Assembly: GCF_002073975.1 (NCBI RefSeq)
Contig: NZ_CP020384.1
Coordinates: 2,170,001-2,234,000 of the forward strand
From: Rhodovulum sp. MB263
GTDB lineage: Bacteria; Pseudomonadota; Alphaproteobacteria; Rhodobacterales; Rhodobacteraceae
Reading direction: 5' to 3'
DNA length: 64,000 bases
Positions 32,913 through 43,065 of the stretch are shown here, piece after piece. The first letter of the stretch is position 1. Every line of letters starts with the position of its first letter. The translations under genes and the position numbers were made by a program. Under the pieces are notes generated by a model. That model ran no database searches. It had not been told where the DNA came from and saw only the letters and a list, made by a program, of their open reading frames with translations.

Positions 32913-32933
32913 CGAATTTTCGTCGAAAATTCG
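32913..32933. repeat. Perfect A/T-rich palindrome downstream of metF
   Basis: CGAATTTTCG and CGAAAATTCG are perfect inverted arms around a single T. It lies 36 bp after the metF stop and 24 bp before the end of the CoxL pseudogene. With one loop base it cannot fold as a normal terminator hairpin without opening the inner pairs; a protein site or dispersed palindromic repeat is possible. Confidence 0.6.
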
Positions 32934-32956
32934 CGCCCCTGTGGCGCGGTTCGGCC

Positions 32957-34330
32957 TCAGACAATCGCCTGCAACAGCCGCCAGACCCGCTCGGAAGTAA
33001 AGGGCATGTCACCACATGCCCCTGCCACAGAGTGGATCCAGCATCGCATCGTCGGCCGCCGCCATCGCCCCCCTTCCCGCCTCGCCGCAGCCCGACATGA
33101 CCGGAGGATTGGCGGGCGATGAAACCTGCTCGGTCGTGAGCCGCACGAAAGGCAGATCGGTCGCACGCGGGATCGCGCGAACCATGAAGCTCGCGGTCAG
33201 AATCTGGCCATGATCGTCCTGCCCCCCCCTCGCACAGAGCCCGACCAAGCCCCTGCACCGCCTCAGCCCGCCATGCACCTTTTCTCGGCCGGACGCGGAT
33301 TGATCGGCGTGCCGAAATCACCCGCCACCGCATAACGCAGACCCCGCGTCGCATCGGCTCGGGGTCGATCCCGATCTCGGCAACATGAACGCTGTTCGGA
33401 GAGGAGCGGCCCCGGCGGGGTGCCGTCGGCACGGCGGCGCAACAGATCCGTCTGCCCCGCCCGGCGGGCCATCGCCGCCAGTTCGATCGCCCCGGGCGCC
33501 AGCTTCGATCCGGGTGCGCGGAACCGGTCCTCGTCGAAGCCCAGTTCTGGCGCCTGCATCCCCATCCCGGCGGCAAGCAAGGACGTGACACCCGCAATCA
33601 TGACCCCGATATCATGACCTCGATCACGGCCAGGGACGTACTGGCCCGGATGGTGTTGGGATAGGCGCCCTTCACCGCGAAAAACGGCCACGGAATGGCA
33701 TGGGGCCGATCAGCACCTTCGCGAACAGCTCAGGAAGGACCGTCCGCGCCTTTTCGGAATTGCAGGCGCCCATCCGATCCCTCAGCCCAGGCGCTGCGGG
33801 GCTCCATCGAAGTGACGATCCCCCGGATGTCGGCCACCTTGAGCCGCAGCTTCCGCGCGGTCGTTCGGAATGCCTTCTGCACCGCCGCATCGTCGTCCAT
33901 CGTCCAGTCACAGGCGAGGGTAAACGGCGTCATGGATCTATCGGCGGCCTGCCGCTGGTCAGTTCCGGATGCGGCTCGAGATCCTCCAGGTCGAAAGCGA
34001 TCCGCTCGGCGGCATCCTTCGCGGTCGGCGGGGTCCCGGCAATCACCACCGCCATCGCCTCGCCCTCGAAACGCACCCGGTCCGGGGCCCGCGGCGGGCG
34101 GGCGCGGCATCCGCGCGGCCGTCGCCCCCATCACCGCCCCCCGTGCACCGCCCGCGCCGACACCCGCTCAGGCGCCCGGATCTCGGCATGGGCGACCGGG
34201 CGGGCCGGAACACGGCATGCAGCACCGAGGCCGGTGCGATATCGTCACCATGGAGCCCCTGCCCGGTCAGAAACCGCCGGTCGTCGACCCGTGCTCCGCG
34301 CCGGTTCCGGCCGCCCCCTCTCCACCACGG
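32957..34330 (-). pseudogene. Decayed CoxL/xanthine dehydrogenase-type molybdopterin subunit
   Basis: Fragments in three frames follow the order of an aerobic CO dehydrogenase/aldehyde oxidase large subunit. The N-terminus is [27 protein letters not shown] (near 34290). Then comes [20 protein letters not shown]-like sequence (near 33940), then TVLPELFAKVLIGPMPFRG, then RYAVAGDFGTPINP (near 33320), then GQILTASFMVRAIPRATDLPFVRLTTE and MSGCGEAGRG, and last MPFTSERVWRLLQ at the C-terminus. Total length is about 1.37 kb against about 2.3 kb for a complete gene, so large internal parts are deleted as well as frameshifted. No medium (FAD) or small (Fe-S) subunit gene is next to it. Confidence 0.82.
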
Positions 34331-34448
34331 CTCTTCTGGCTGTCTCCTTGAGCAACCCCCGCGCCACAAGGCTTTCCGGAGGGGTTGGCCTTGGCCGCGC
34401 CTTTCGGTAATCACGCCGCAGCCCCTTTTCGATGCAAGAGATCCTCCG

Positions 34449-37400
34449 ATGCCGATGGAAAAGACTTTCGATGCCGCCGAAGCCGAACAGCGCCTCTACG
34501 AGGCCTGGGAAAAAGCCGGCTGCTTCACCGCCGGGGCGAATGCCTCGCGCCCCGAGACCTTCTGCATCATGATCCCGCCGCCGAACGTGACCGGCAGCCT
34601 GCATATGGGGCATGCCTTCAACAACACGCTGCAGGACATCCTTGTGCGCTGGCACCGGATGCGCGGCTTCGACACGCTCTGGCAGCCGGGCCAGGACCAT
34701 GCGGGCATCGCCACCCAGATGGTCGTGGAACGGCAACTGGCGAAAGAGGGCAATCCCGGCCGCCGCGAAATGGGGCGCGAGAAATTCCTCGAAAAGGTCT
34801 GGGACTGGAAGGGCCGCTCGGGCGGCACCATCATCAACCAGCTCAAGCGCCTGGGCGCCTCCTGCGACTGGTCGCGCAACGCCTTCACCATGTCGGGCGC
34901 CCCGGGCGCGCCAGAGGGCGAGGACGGCAATTTCCACGATGCCGTCATCAAGGTCTTCGTCGAGATGTACAACAAGGGCCTCATCTATCGCGGCAAGCGA
35001 CTGGTGAACTGGGACCCGCATTTCGAGACCGCGATTTCCGATCTCGAGGTCGAGCAGGTCGAGCTTGACGGCAACATGTGGCGCCTGCGCTATCCGCTGG
35101 AGGCCGGCGCGAGCTACGAGCACCCGGTCGAGTTCGACGAAGAGGGCAATCCCACCGCCTTCGAGACCCGCGATTATCTGGTCGTCGCGACCACCCGCCC
35201 CGAGACCATGCTGGGCGATACCGGCGTTGCCGTCCATCCCGAGGACGCGCGCTACCGGCACCTGATCGGCAAGACCGTGCGGCTGCCGCTTTGCGGCCGG
35301 TCGATCCCGATCGTGGCCGATGACTATGCCGACCCGACCAAGGGCACCGGGGCCGTCAAGATCACGCCCGCGCATGATTTCAACGACTGGGGCGTCGGTC
35401 AGCGCACCGGGCTTCGGGCCATCAACATCATGTCGACCCGCGCCGCGATGTTCCTGAAGGACAATGCCGATTTCGCCGAAGGCTGCGACGAGGCGCTGGT
35501 TGACGATTGCATCGCGCGGTTCGACGGGCTCGACCGCTACGAGGCGCGCAAGGCCATCGTCGCCGAGGCCGAGGCGCAGGGCTGGCTCGACGGCATCGAC
35601 AGCGACCGGCACATGGTGCCCCATGGCGACCGCTCGAAAACCGCCATCGAGCCCTATCTGACCGACCAGTGGTTCGTCGACACCCGCAAGATCGTGGACC
35701 CCGCGCTCGACGCCGTCCGCAAGGGCATGGCGGCACAGGAGGCGGGCGCATTCGACGAGAAGGCCGGTTATACCCGTATCCTGCCCGAACGCGACGCCAA
35801 GACCTATTTCCACTGGCTGGAGAATATCGAGCCCTGGTGCATCAGCCGCCAGCTCTGGTGGGGCCATCAGATCCCGGTCTGGTACGGGCTCAACCTCGAC
35901 GGGTCCCATTTCACCGACGATGAGGGCGACAACGCGCTTGACGATGTGGAGCTCTACCGCCTGCTCAACGAGGGCTTCGTCCAGCGCGGCGCGCGCCATC
36001 ACTGTGCCGCCGATTTCGAGACGGTCACGGCGCAGTTCCAGGACGTGCTCGCCGGTCTGCCGGCGCCGCTGCACGCGATGCGGGTGATCGAGGTCTCGGG
36101 CCGCGCCGCCGCCGAGGAGGCGCTGGCAGAGAGCCTTGCGGATTACAATCTCAGCCAGGACCCGACCAGGCTGATCTATCCGATCTGGCGCGACCCCGAC
36201 GTCCTCGACACCTGGTTCTCGTCGGGGCTCTGGCCCATCGGCACGCTGGGCTGGCCCGAGGCCACGCCGGAACTGGCGAAATACTTCCCGACCGATGTGC
36301 TGATCACCGGCTTCGACATCATCTTCTTCTGGGTCGCCCGGATGATGATGATGCAGCTGGCCGTGGTCGAGCAGATCCCGTTCCACACCGTCTATGTCCA
36401 TGCCCTCGTCCGCGACGAGAAGGGCAAGAAGATGTCGAAGTCCCTGGGCAACGTGCTCGACCCGCTGGAGCTGATCGACGAATACGGCGCCGATGCGGTG
36501 CGCTTCACCCTGACCGCCATGGCCGCCATGGGGCGCGATCTGAAGCTCTCGACCAGCCGGATCGCGGGCTACCGCAATTTCGGCACCAAGCTCTGGAACG
36601 CCACCCGCTTTGCCGAGATGAACGGCGTCTTCGAGGGCTACGCGCCCACCGGCGAGATCCCCGCCCCTGCGGAAACCGTGAACACATGGATCGTCGGCGA
36701 GACCGCCCGCGTGCGCGAAGCGGTCGACGAGGCGCTGAGCCATTACCGTTTCAACGACGCGGCCAATGCGCTTTACGCCTTCGTCTGGGGCAAGGTCTGC
36801 GACTGGTATGTCGAGTTCTCGAAGCCCCTGCTCATGGATGGCACCGAGGCCCAGAAGGCCGAGACCCGCGCCACCATGGCCTGGGTGATCGACCAGTGCC
36901 TGATCCTGCTGCACCCGATCATGCCCTATATCACCGAGGAACTCTGGGGCACGACCGCCGAACGGGCGAAGATGCTGGTCCATGCCGACTGGCCCGCCTA
37001 TGGCGCCGATCTGATCGACGCAGAGGCCGACAGCGAGATGAACTGGGTGATCGCGCTGATCGAGGAGATCCGCTCGGCCCGCGCCCAGATGAACGTGCCC
37101 GCAGGCGCCAGGATCCCGATGCTGTACACCGAGCTCGACGACGCGGGCAAAGCCGCCTGGGAACGCAACGAGGCGCTGATCCGGCGCATGGCCCGGATCG
37201 ACAGCCTGATCGCGGCCGGGACCCTGCCCAAGGGCTGCGTCACCATCGCGGTCGAGGGCGGCAATTTCGCGCTGCCGCTTGAAGGCATCATCGATGTCGC
37301 GGCCGAACGGGCGCGGCTGGAAAAGACGCTCTCGAAGCTCGAGAAGGATCTCAAGGGGCTCGAAGGCCGCCTGAAGAACCCGAAATTCGTCGAAAGCGCC

Positions 37401-37502
37401 CCCGAGGACGTGGTCGAGGAAACCAGGGAGCTGGTCGAGGCCAAGACCGGCGAGGCCACGAAGCTGCGCATCGCGCTCGAAAGACTGGCCGAACTCGGCT
37501 GA
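34449..37502 (+). CDS. valS: Valyl-tRNA synthetase
   Basis: 1017 residues, class I synthetase. The HIGH motif appears as [19 protein letters not shown], and KMSKS in [23 protein letters not shown]. An editing (CP1) domain with [17 protein letters not shown] is present (about residues 250-270). The C-terminal about 70 residues form the expected coiled coil ([23 protein letters not shown]). ATG at 34449 (MPMEKTFD) or ATG two codons later can be the start. It charges Val on tRNAs such as the one at 22719-22794. Confidence 0.96.
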   Translation: MPMEKTFDAAEAEQRLYEAWEKAGCFTAGANASRPETFCIMIPPPNVTGSLHMGHAFNNTLQDILVRWHRMRGFDTLWQPGQDHAGIATQMVVERQLAKEGNPGRREMGREKFLEKVWDWKGRSGGTIINQLKRLGASCDWSRNAFTMSGAPGAPEGEDGNFHDAVIKVFVEMYNKGLIYRGKRLVNWDPHFETAISDLEVEQVELDGNMWRLRYPLEAGASYEHPVEFDEEGNPTAFETRDYLVVATTRPETMLGDTGVAVHPEDARYRHLIGKTVRLPLCGRSIPIVADDYADPTKGTGAVKITPAHDFNDWGVGQRTGLRAINIMSTRAAMFLKDNADFAEGCDEALVDDCIARFDGLDRYEARKAIVAEAEAQGWLDGIDSDRHMVPHGDRSKTAIEPYLTDQWFVDTRKIVDPALDAVRKGMAAQEAGAFDEKAGYTRILPERDAKTYFHWLENIEPWCISRQLWWGHQIPVWYGLNLDGSHFTDDEGDNALDDVELYRLLNEGFVQRGARHHCAADFETVTAQFQDVLAGLPAPLHAMRVIEVSGRAAAEEALAESLADYNLSQDPTRLIYPIWRDPDVLDTWFSSGLWPIGTLGWPEATPELAKYFPTDVLITGFDIIFFWVARMMMMQLAVVEQIPFHTVYVHALVRDEKGKKMSKSLGNVLDPLELIDEYGADAVRFTLTAMAAMGRDLKLSTSRIAGYRNFGTKLWNATRFAEMNGVFEGYAPTGEIPAPAETVNTWIVGETARVREAVDEALSHYRFNDAANALYAFVWGKVCDWYVEFSKPLLMDGTEAQKAETRATMAWVIDQCLILLHPIMPYITEELWGTTAERAKMLVHADWPAYGADLIDAEADSEMNWVIALIEEIRSARAQMNVPAGARIPMLYTELDDAGKAAWERNEALIRRMARIDSLIAAGTLPKGCVTIAVEGGNFALPLEGIIDVAAERARLEKTLSKLEKDLKGLEGRLKNPKFVESAPEDVVEETRELVEAKTGEATKLRIALERLAELG

Positions 37503-37524
37503 GCCGGAAGGCCGCCTTCAGGAC

Positions 37525-37554
37525 CGCCCGGGCAGCCTTGCCGCAGCCCGGGCG
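37525..37554 (+). terminator. Hairpin after valS
   Basis: CGCCCGGGC (37525-37533) and GCCCGGGCG (37546-37554) form a 9-bp stem with a 12-nt loop, followed by TCTTGACT, 23 bp after the valS stop and before thrS. Confidence 0.55.
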
Positions 37555-37647
37555 TCTTGACTCGCTGTTCCGGCGGGTTCACTAGACCAACCGACATAAC
37601 CCGCAACCGGGCGTTCCGTGGGCGCCAAACCGACGAGGAGGCCAGAT

Positions 37648-39594
37648 ATGGGCCAGATCACTCTCACCTTCCCCGATGGCAATCAGCGCGATTTCGAGGC
37701 CGGGATCACCCCCGCCGAGATCGCGGCCGGCATCTCCAACTCGCTGGCCAAGAAGGCGATTTCGGCCCAGGTCAATGGCCGCCATTTCGACCTGCAATGG
37801 CCGATCACGGAAGATGCCTCGATCGCCATCAACACCATGAAGGACGACGCCCCGGCGCTGGAACTGATCCGGCATGACCTCGCGCATATCATGGCGCGGG
37901 CGGTGCAGGCGCTCTGGCCCGATGTGAAGGTCACCATCGGCCCGGTCATCGAAAACGGCTGGTATTACGATTTCGACCGTGCCGAGCCCTTCACCCCCGA
38001 GGATCTGGGCCAGATCGAGGCGAAGATGAAAGAGATCATCAATGCCCGCGACCCGGTCCGCACCGAGATCTGGGACCGTGCCCGCGCCGTGAAGCATTAC
38101 GAGGACAATGACGAGCCCTACAAGGTGGAACTCGTCGGCATGATCCCCGAGGATCAGCAGATCCGGATGTACTGGCATGGCGACTGGCAGGATCTCTGCC
38201 GCGGTCCGCATCTTCAGCATACCGGCCAGGTGCCCGCCGACGCCTTCAAGCTGATGAAGGTCGCGGGCGCCTATTGGCGCGGCGACTCGGACCGGCCGAT
38301 GCTGCAGCGGATCTATGGCGTGGGCTTCCGCAGCCGGCAGGAGCTGAAGGATTACCTGACCTTCCTCGAAGAGGCCGAGAAGCGCGACCATCGCAAGCTG
38401 GGCCGCGAGATGGATCTGTTCCACCTGCAGGAAGAGGCCCCGGGCCAGATCTTCTGGCACCCGAATGGCTGGAAGATCTACACCACGCTGCAGGATTACA
38501 TGCGCCGCCAGCAGGAGCGCGACGGCTATGTCGAGGTGAACACCCCGCAGGTCGTCGAGCGCAAGCTCTGGGAGAAATCGGGCCACTGGGACAATTACCA
38601 GGAAAACATGTTCATCGTCGAAGTCGACGAGGAGCATGCCCGCCAGAAAGCCGTCAACGCGCTCAAGCCGATGAACTGCCCCTGCCATGTGCAGATCTTC
38701 AATCAGGGCCTCAAATCCTATCGCGACCTGCCCTTGCGAATGGCCGAATTCGGGTCCTGCAACCGCTATGAACCCTCGGGCGCGCTGCATGGCATCATGC
38801 GGGTGCGCGGCTTTACCCAGGATGACGCGCATATCTTCTGCACCGAGGATCAGATCGAGGCCGAAGCCAAGAAATTCATCGACTTCCTGGCGAAGATCTA
38901 TGCCGATCTCGGCTTCACGGACTGGTCGGTCAAGCTCTCGACCCGCCCCGAGAAACGCATCGGCAGCGAGGAAAGCTGGGACCGCACCGAAGAGGCGCTG
39001 GGAGCGGCCTGCCGTGCCGCCGGCTACGAGTACGAGATCAACGAGGGCGAAGGCGCGTTCTACGGGCCCAAGCTCGAATTCGTGCTGCGCGATGCCATCG
39101 GGCGCGACTGGCAATGCGGTACGCTGCAGGTCGACCCGAACCTGCCCGAACGGCTGGACGCGACCTATATCGGCGCCGATGGCGACAAGCACCGCCCGAT
39201 CATGCTGCACCGTGCGGTCGTGGGCTCGTTCGAACGGTTCATCGGCATATTGATCGAGAATTACGCAGGCAAGCTGCCGTTCTGGCTGGCGCCGCGCCAG
39301 GTCGTGGTGGCGTCGATCGTGTCGGAGGCCGACGATTACGTGGCCGAGATCGTCGCGACGCTGAAGGCTGCGGGCGTCCGCGCCGAGGCCGATATTCGCA
39401 ACGAGAAGATCAACTACAAGGTCCGCGAACATTCGCTGTCCAAGGTGCCGGTAATCCTCGCCATCGGTCCGCGCGAAGTCGAGGAGCGTACGGTCTCTGT
39501 CCGCCGTCTGGGCGAAAACCGCACCGAGACCCTGGCGCTCGATGCCATCGTCGCCACGCTGACGGCGGATGCAAAGGCCCCCGATCTGGCCTGA
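37648..39594 (+). CDS. thrS: Threonyl-tRNA synthetase
   Basis: 648 residues, class II synthetase. An N-terminal TGS domain ([23 protein letters not shown]) is followed by the editing domain with its HxxxH motif ([19 protein letters not shown]), motif 2 region [31 protein letters not shown] with the zinc-binding Cys at NCPCHVQIF, and the C-terminal anticodon-binding domain ([21 protein letters not shown]). The ATG follows GAGGAG at good spacing. No T-box or other leader structure is seen in the 145 bp upstream. Confidence 0.96.
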   Translation: MGQITLTFPDGNQRDFEAGITPAEIAAGISNSLAKKAISAQVNGRHFDLQWPITEDASIAINTMKDDAPALELIRHDLAHIMARAVQALWPDVKVTIGPVIENGWYYDFDRAEPFTPEDLGQIEAKMKEIINARDPVRTEIWDRARAVKHYEDNDEPYKVELVGMIPEDQQIRMYWHGDWQDLCRGPHLQHTGQVPADAFKLMKVAGAYWRGDSDRPMLQRIYGVGFRSRQELKDYLTFLEEAEKRDHRKLGREMDLFHLQEEAPGQIFWHPNGWKIYTTLQDYMRRQQERDGYVEVNTPQVVERKLWEKSGHWDNYQENMFIVEVDEEHARQKAVNALKPMNCPCHVQIFNQGLKSYRDLPLRMAEFGSCNRYEPSGALHGIMRVRGFTQDDAHIFCTEDQIEAEAKKFIDFLAKIYADLGFTDWSVKLSTRPEKRIGSEESWDRTEEALGAACRAAGYEYEINEGEGAFYGPKLEFVLRDAIGRDWQCGTLQVDPNLPERLDATYIGADGDKHRPIMLHRAVVGSFERFIGILIENYAGKLPFWLAPRQVVVASIVSEADDYVAEIVATLKAAGVRAEADIRNEKINYKVREHSLSKVPVILAIGPREVEERTVSVRRLGENRTETLALDAIVATLTADAKAPDLA

Positions 39595-39617
39595 GCCGAA
39601 GAGCTGCACGAAACGAA

Positions 39618-39642
39618 AAGGCGCCGGGTGATCCGGCGCCTT
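39618..39642. terminator. Bidirectional terminator between thrS and the ArsC-like gene
   Basis: AAGGCGCCGG (39618-39627) and CCGGCGCCTT (39633-39642) form a perfect 10-bp stem with a 5-nt loop between convergent genes. Confidence 0.75.
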
Positions 39643-39676
39643 CGATCTGTCTGCAGGCCTGCAAGCCCCCGGTGGC

Positions 39677-40003
39677 TCAGCCGTTCAGCGCGGCTTCGGT
39701 CCTGGTGTTCCAGCCCAGGTAAAGCTGCCCCCCGGCCTCGATGACCGGGCGTTTCATCAGCGTCGGATGGGCCTCGAGCAGATCGAGCGGATCGCCCGCC
39801 CGCGCCGCCTCGTCGAGCCCGCGCCATGTGGTCGACCGCCGATTCACCAGATCCGGCCCCAGCGCCGCGAGGAATCGGGCCAGCTCATCCCGGCTCAGCG
39901 GATCGTCGCGCAGGTCGTGCAATTGGACCTCCTTGCCCATGCCCAACAGCGCCGACTTTGCCTTTCGACAGGAATCGCATGTTTTTAAACCGTAAATAAC
40001 CAT
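39677..40003 (-). CDS. ArsC/Spx-family protein (YffB-like)
   Basis: 108 residues, thioredoxin-like fold. MVIYGLKTCDSCRKAKSAL carries a CxxC at residues 9-12, and the end reads LMKRPVIEAGGQLYLGWN, matching the ArsC/YffB branch. The arsenate-binding Arg set of true arsenate reductases is not complete, so a glutathione-dependent thiol reductase of unknown target is more likely. No ars genes are nearby. The N-terminus is very close to the long cspA leader. Confidence 0.85.
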   Translation of the reverse strand: MVIYGLKTCDSCRKAKSALLGMGKEVQLHDLRDDPLSRDELARFLAALGPDLVNRRSTTWRGLDEAARAGDPLDLLEAHPTLMKRPVIEAGGQLYLGWNTRTEAALNG

Positions 40004-40225
40004 TCCAAACCTCGATTGTTTCCCAGCACAACCTAGCCGAGTTTACGGTACAATCTACAGGGGTCTTGATTTTTTCACGAATCTTACTGCATTGTTTCTC
40101 ATGTGACGGCAGACGACCTGGACGACCGCTCCTCCTTCAGGGGCAGCCGGAAGACTGGAAGACCTGGCTGTGACCTACCGCGCCGCAATCCCGCGGGCGC
40201 GGAAAAGACCGAGGAGAGACAGACG
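40004..40225 (+). promoter_or_regulatory. cspA promoter and long 5' leader
   Basis: 222 bp between the divergent ArsC-like gene and cspA, AT-rich on its left side (TTTTTTCACG, TTACTGCATTG) and GC-rich near the gene. Cold-shock genes commonly have long structured leaders; no specific structure is certain here. GAGGAGAG lies 8 nt before the ATG. Confidence 0.4.
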
Positions 40226-40432
40226 ATGCCCACCGGCACCGTGAAATGGTTCAACACCACCAAGGGCTACGGCTTCATCGCCCCCGACGATGGCGGCAAG
40301 GACGTGTTCGTGCACATTTCCGCCGTCGAGCGCGCTGGCATGACCGGGTTGAGCGATAATCAGAAGGTCGCCTATGAAATGATCGAGGGCCGCGACGGTC
40401 GCAAGTCGGCCGGGGATCTCCGGGCTATCTGA
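40226..40432 (+). CDS. cspA: Cold-shock protein (CspA family)
   Basis: 68 residues, one OB-fold that binds single-stranded RNA/DNA. RNP1 is KGYGFIAP and RNP2 is VFVHISAVE, both intact. The start MPTGTVKWFNTTKG is standard. An upstream in-frame ATG at 40103 would add 41 unlikely residues. Transcription ends at the hairpin at 40454-40473. Confidence 0.95.
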   Translation: MPTGTVKWFNTTKGYGFIAPDDGGKDVFVHISAVERAGMTGLSDNQKVAYEMIEGRDGRKSAGDLRAI

Positions 40433-40453
40433 TCGCAGACGCAGACGCGGACG

Positions 40454-40473
40454 GTGGCAGCGCCTGCTGCCAC
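40454..40473. terminator. Terminator between cspA and the DUF2177 gene
   Basis: GTGGCAGC (40454-40461) and GCTGCCAC (40466-40473) form an 8-bp stem with a tetraloop GCCT, 21 bp from the stop of each of the two convergent genes. Confidence 0.7.
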
Positions 40474-40493
40474 TGTTCACCGGATGTCGCGCG

Positions 40494-40901
40494 TCAGACG
40501 AAGATCCGCGCGACGAAGACCCCGATACAGGCCGAGACCCCGGTCAGAATGGTCCCCCAGCAGGTATCGAGCGCCACCTGCAGCGGCGACCAGCGTTTCA
40601 GCGTCGCGAAATTGGTGAATTCATAGGTCCCATAGGCCATTGCGCCGACCACCATGCCCTCGATCAGCGCCTGTCCCGGATTGCCTCGCACCAGCGCGGG
40701 CCAGGACACCAGCCAGACAAGCCCAAGAACATAGGCCATGTAGAACACCGCCGCCGCCCCCATGCGTGGCCGGTCGCGCATCCAGTCGCCGAGATAGCGC
40801 GCGAAAAGCGGCTGCATGACATGGCGCAGCATCAAGGCATCGAGCGCCAGAAATACCAGCACCGTGACCAGATATAGAATGATGGCGATGATGACGGACA
40901 T
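40494..40901 (-). CDS. DUF2177 integral membrane protein
   Basis: 135 residues with four predicted membrane helices, beginning IIAIILYLVTVLVFLALDALML. DUF2177 features are the LDALML segment, VVGAMAYGTYEFTNFATLKRW and the final WGTILTGVSACIGV. The function of the family is unknown. It is a single gene converging on cspA. Confidence 0.85.
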   Translation of the reverse strand: MSVIIAIILYLVTVLVFLALDALMLRHVMQPLFARYLGDWMRDRPRMGAAAVFYMAYVLGLVWLVSWPALVRGNPGQALIEGMVVGAMAYGTYEFTNFATLKRWSPLQVALDTCWGTILTGVSACIGVFVARIFV

Positions 40902-41378
40902 TGCCGCTCCTTCATGGCTTTTCCCTTACGGGCGGCCAACGTCCGGAGTGCGGTGCAGGTTCCCCGGACCTTGCCCGAAGCCGTGAGGCAGGCACGACCG
41001 CCGAGATCGGAAACCGGGCCATGGGGCCTGACAAGGTGCGGCTGGGCGCGCCGGTTGCGCTCTGCGCCTTGTCGGCGGGCTGGCCGCCCTGTTCCGACCG
41101 GCCATCCCCCGTCCGGTCCCCAGCCGAGAGGAGGCTAGCTTACCGCAGAGAACCGCTTGCCCCGCATGGTCGGGGCAAGGCGGGTTTCAATTCCGCGGCA
41201 CGATGGCGTTTCGGGACTCCCGTCCTTGCACTTTGTCCTGCCAATGCCTTGCAAGACCGCTGGCCCGACGAAAGCCGCGCCCCCCGGGGATGTCGGATCA
41301 ACGACTTCCCCTCGGCCAGCCTTCTCAGCGCAACCGGCAACTGGCGACCATGGCCGCAGCATCCGACATGGCCGCCGC
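40902..41378. other. Gene-free stretch of 477 bp
   Basis: No reading frame here looks like a gene; several GC-rich frames are open by composition. It contains a strong isolated hairpin (41156-41179) more than 190 bp from either gene, the promoter of the DUF2177 gene at its left end, and the thyX 3' region at its right. Confidence 0.5.
41156..41179. terminator. Isolated terminator-like hairpin
   Basis: CTTGCCCCG (41156-41164) and CGGGGCAAG (41171-41179) form a perfect 9-bp stem with a 6-nt loop. On the + strand it is followed by GCGGGTTTC. It could terminate thyX after a 200-nt 3' tail on the - strand, or a small RNA on the + strand. Confidence 0.45.
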
Positions 41379-42290
41379 TCAGTCCCGCTTCAGGACGCCC
41401 TCGAATTCACGCCATTCCCCCTTCGACATGCCCGAGGTTTCCTGCGTCACGGCCTCGCCCTTCAGCATGCGACGGATGCAGTCCATCGCCGGTCCCGAGA
41501 GGTTGACCCCGCCGATGCGGTAATCCTCGAAGGCCTTGTAGGCCACCGGCACCCAATCGGCCACGATTTCGCAGATGGTCTGCGCATAGACCCGGATCTC
41601 GTATTGCGCATGGCTGTCGGCGCGCAGGCGCAGGAAATGGAACAGATTGTGCAGATCGCATTTCCAGTACCATTGCGTGTAGATATTCGCGGGCAGGTTC
41701 ATCCGCGCCAATTCGCGCGCCAGCCCCTTCTGGCCGTCCTGTCCCAGCATCGCCTCGTAATTGTCATAGCAGCGTCCGGCATCGGCTTTGAGGATCTCCA
41801 GCACCCGCGCCGCTTCCTCGCCTTCCAGAAGCTCGCCGCGGCCCTGGTTGTTCACCGTCGATTGCGCGGCCAGCGCGTCGGGGGCGGGAATGTAGAATTC
41901 ACGGTCGAGGATCGAATAACGCGCCGAATATTCGTTCACATTCGCCGTGCGGTGACGGATCCATTGCCGGGCGACGAAAACCGGCAGCTTGACGTGGAAC
42001 TTGACCTCGCACATCTCGAAGGGCGTCGAATGCCAGTGCCGCATCAGGTAGCGGATCAGCCCCTCGTCATTCGAGACCGCCTTGGTGCCGCGCCCGTAGC
42101 TGACCCGTGCCGCCTGACAGATCGCGGCATCGTCGCCCATGTAGTCGACCACCCGCACGAAACCGTGGTCGAGCACCGGATGGAGGGTGTAAAGCCGGGC
42201 CTCCATGCCCTCGGCCACCACCCGACGGGTCGGCGCGGTCTCGGCGCGCTGGGCCTCGATCTCGGCTAGCTGATCCTCAGTCACGGGCAT
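41379..42290 (-). CDS. thyX: Flavin-dependent thymidylate synthase
   Basis: 303 residues. It makes dTMP from dUMP with methylene-THF, FAD and NADPH. The signature RHR-x7-S-x-RY is present as [15 protein letters not shown] (about residues 118-132). FMNL-like [20 protein letters not shown] and the C-terminal [12 protein letters not shown] are typical. The ATG follows AAAGGAC at good spacing; a longer start at 42407 is unlikely. A TATATATAGT-like -10 region lies about 40 bp upstream on the - strand. It uses the same folate pool as MetF. Confidence 0.95.
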   Translation of the reverse strand: MPVTEDQLAEIEAQRAETAPTRRVVAEGMEARLYTLHPVLDHGFVRVVDYMGDDAAICQAARVSYGRGTKAVSNDEGLIRYLMRHWHSTPFEMCEVKFHVKLPVFVARQWIRHRTANVNEYSARYSILDREFYIPAPDALAAQSTVNNQGRGELLEGEEAARVLEILKADAGRCYDNYEAMLGQDGQKGLARELARMNLPANIYTQWYWKCDLHNLFHFLRLRADSHAQYEIRVYAQTICEIVADWVPVAYKAFEDYRIGGVNLSGPAMDCIRRMLKGEAVTQETSGMSKGEWREFEGVLKRD

Positions 42291-42636
42291 CGGGCGTCCT
42301 TTCCGGCAAGCATGTGAGTCGCGGCGGACTATATATATGCCGGACGCCAAGAAAAACGGCGACATCCTGTGGCTCGTGCAGCAAGGCCCGGCGATGTTTT
42401 CCTGCAACGGCCCGCGCTCTGCGACACGCGCCCGGACGAGGAACCTGCGCTTTGATGAAAACAGGCAGATGCCGCGGCCAGCAGGCTTCGAACGGAACGG
42501 GCGCCGGGCACAGCCCCGTCGTGCCTGCCCCTCTTGGTGCCTGCGCCGACGCCCGCATCCATCAGGGCGTGGTCCTCTGCCCCCTCGCCGAGCTGCCGAT
42601 CCGTCCTAGATGGCAGCGCAGAAGACGGAGGCATGC
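42291..42636. other. Gene-free stretch between divergent thyX and the glyoxalase gene
   Basis: 346 bp. The left part holds the thyX promoter with an alternating ACTATATATATG tract at about 42331-42343. No credible reading frame, RNA gene or strong hairpin was seen in the rest. Confidence 0.5.
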
Positions 42637-43065
42637 ATGAAAATTCGTTACCTGCACACCATGGTCCGGGTGAAGGACCTCGAGGCATCCCTGGCGTTCT
42701 ACCGCCTGCTCGGACTGACCGAGACCCGGCGGGTCGAGAATGACAAGGGCCGCTTCACCCTGATCTTCCTCGCCCCTCCCGGACAGGAAGACTGCCCGGT
42801 CGAGCTGACCTATAACTGGGACGGCGACGAGGGGCTGCCCTCGGACAGCCGTCATTTCGGCCATCTCGCCTACGGGGTCGAGAATATCTACGACATCTGC
42901 GCGCGCCTGCAGGAGGCCGGCGTGACCATCAACCGTCCGCCGCGCGACGGGCATATGGCCTTCGTGCGCAGCCCCGACAATATCTCGATCGAGCTGTTGC
43001 AGATCGGCGAGGCGCTGGCCCCGGCCGAACCCTGGGCCAGCATGCCCAATACGGGGCATTGGTAA
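42637..43065 (+). CDS. gloA: Lactoylglutathione lyase (glyoxalase I family)
   Basis: 142 residues. The enzyme isomerises the methylglyoxal-glutathione hemithioacetal. Metal ligands fit: His in IRYLHTMVRVKD, Glu in PVELTYNWD, His in HFGHLAYGVENIYD and Glu in NISIELLQIG. The sequence DLEASLAFYRLLGL is the fold signature. The downstream DUF1194 gene begins inside its last codons. The N-terminal ATG at 42637 is chosen over 42610 because the family starts with MK-x-x-x-L-H. Confidence 0.92.
   Translation: MKIRYLHTMVRVKDLEASLAFYRLLGLTETRRVENDKGRFTLIFLAPPGQEDCPVELTYNWDGDEGLPSDSRHFGHLAYGVENIYDICARLQEAGVTINRPPRDGHMAFVRSPDNISIELLQIGEALAPAEPWASMPNTGHW

Noticed and set aside
37503-37647. T-box or other tRNA-sensing leader before thrS
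   Set aside because: The interval is short, holds only the valS hairpin, and T-boxes are not expected in alphaproteobacteria.
40902-41378. Several overlapping open frames in the interval before thyX
   Set aside because: None has a credible ribosome site, codon bias or recognisable protein sequence.
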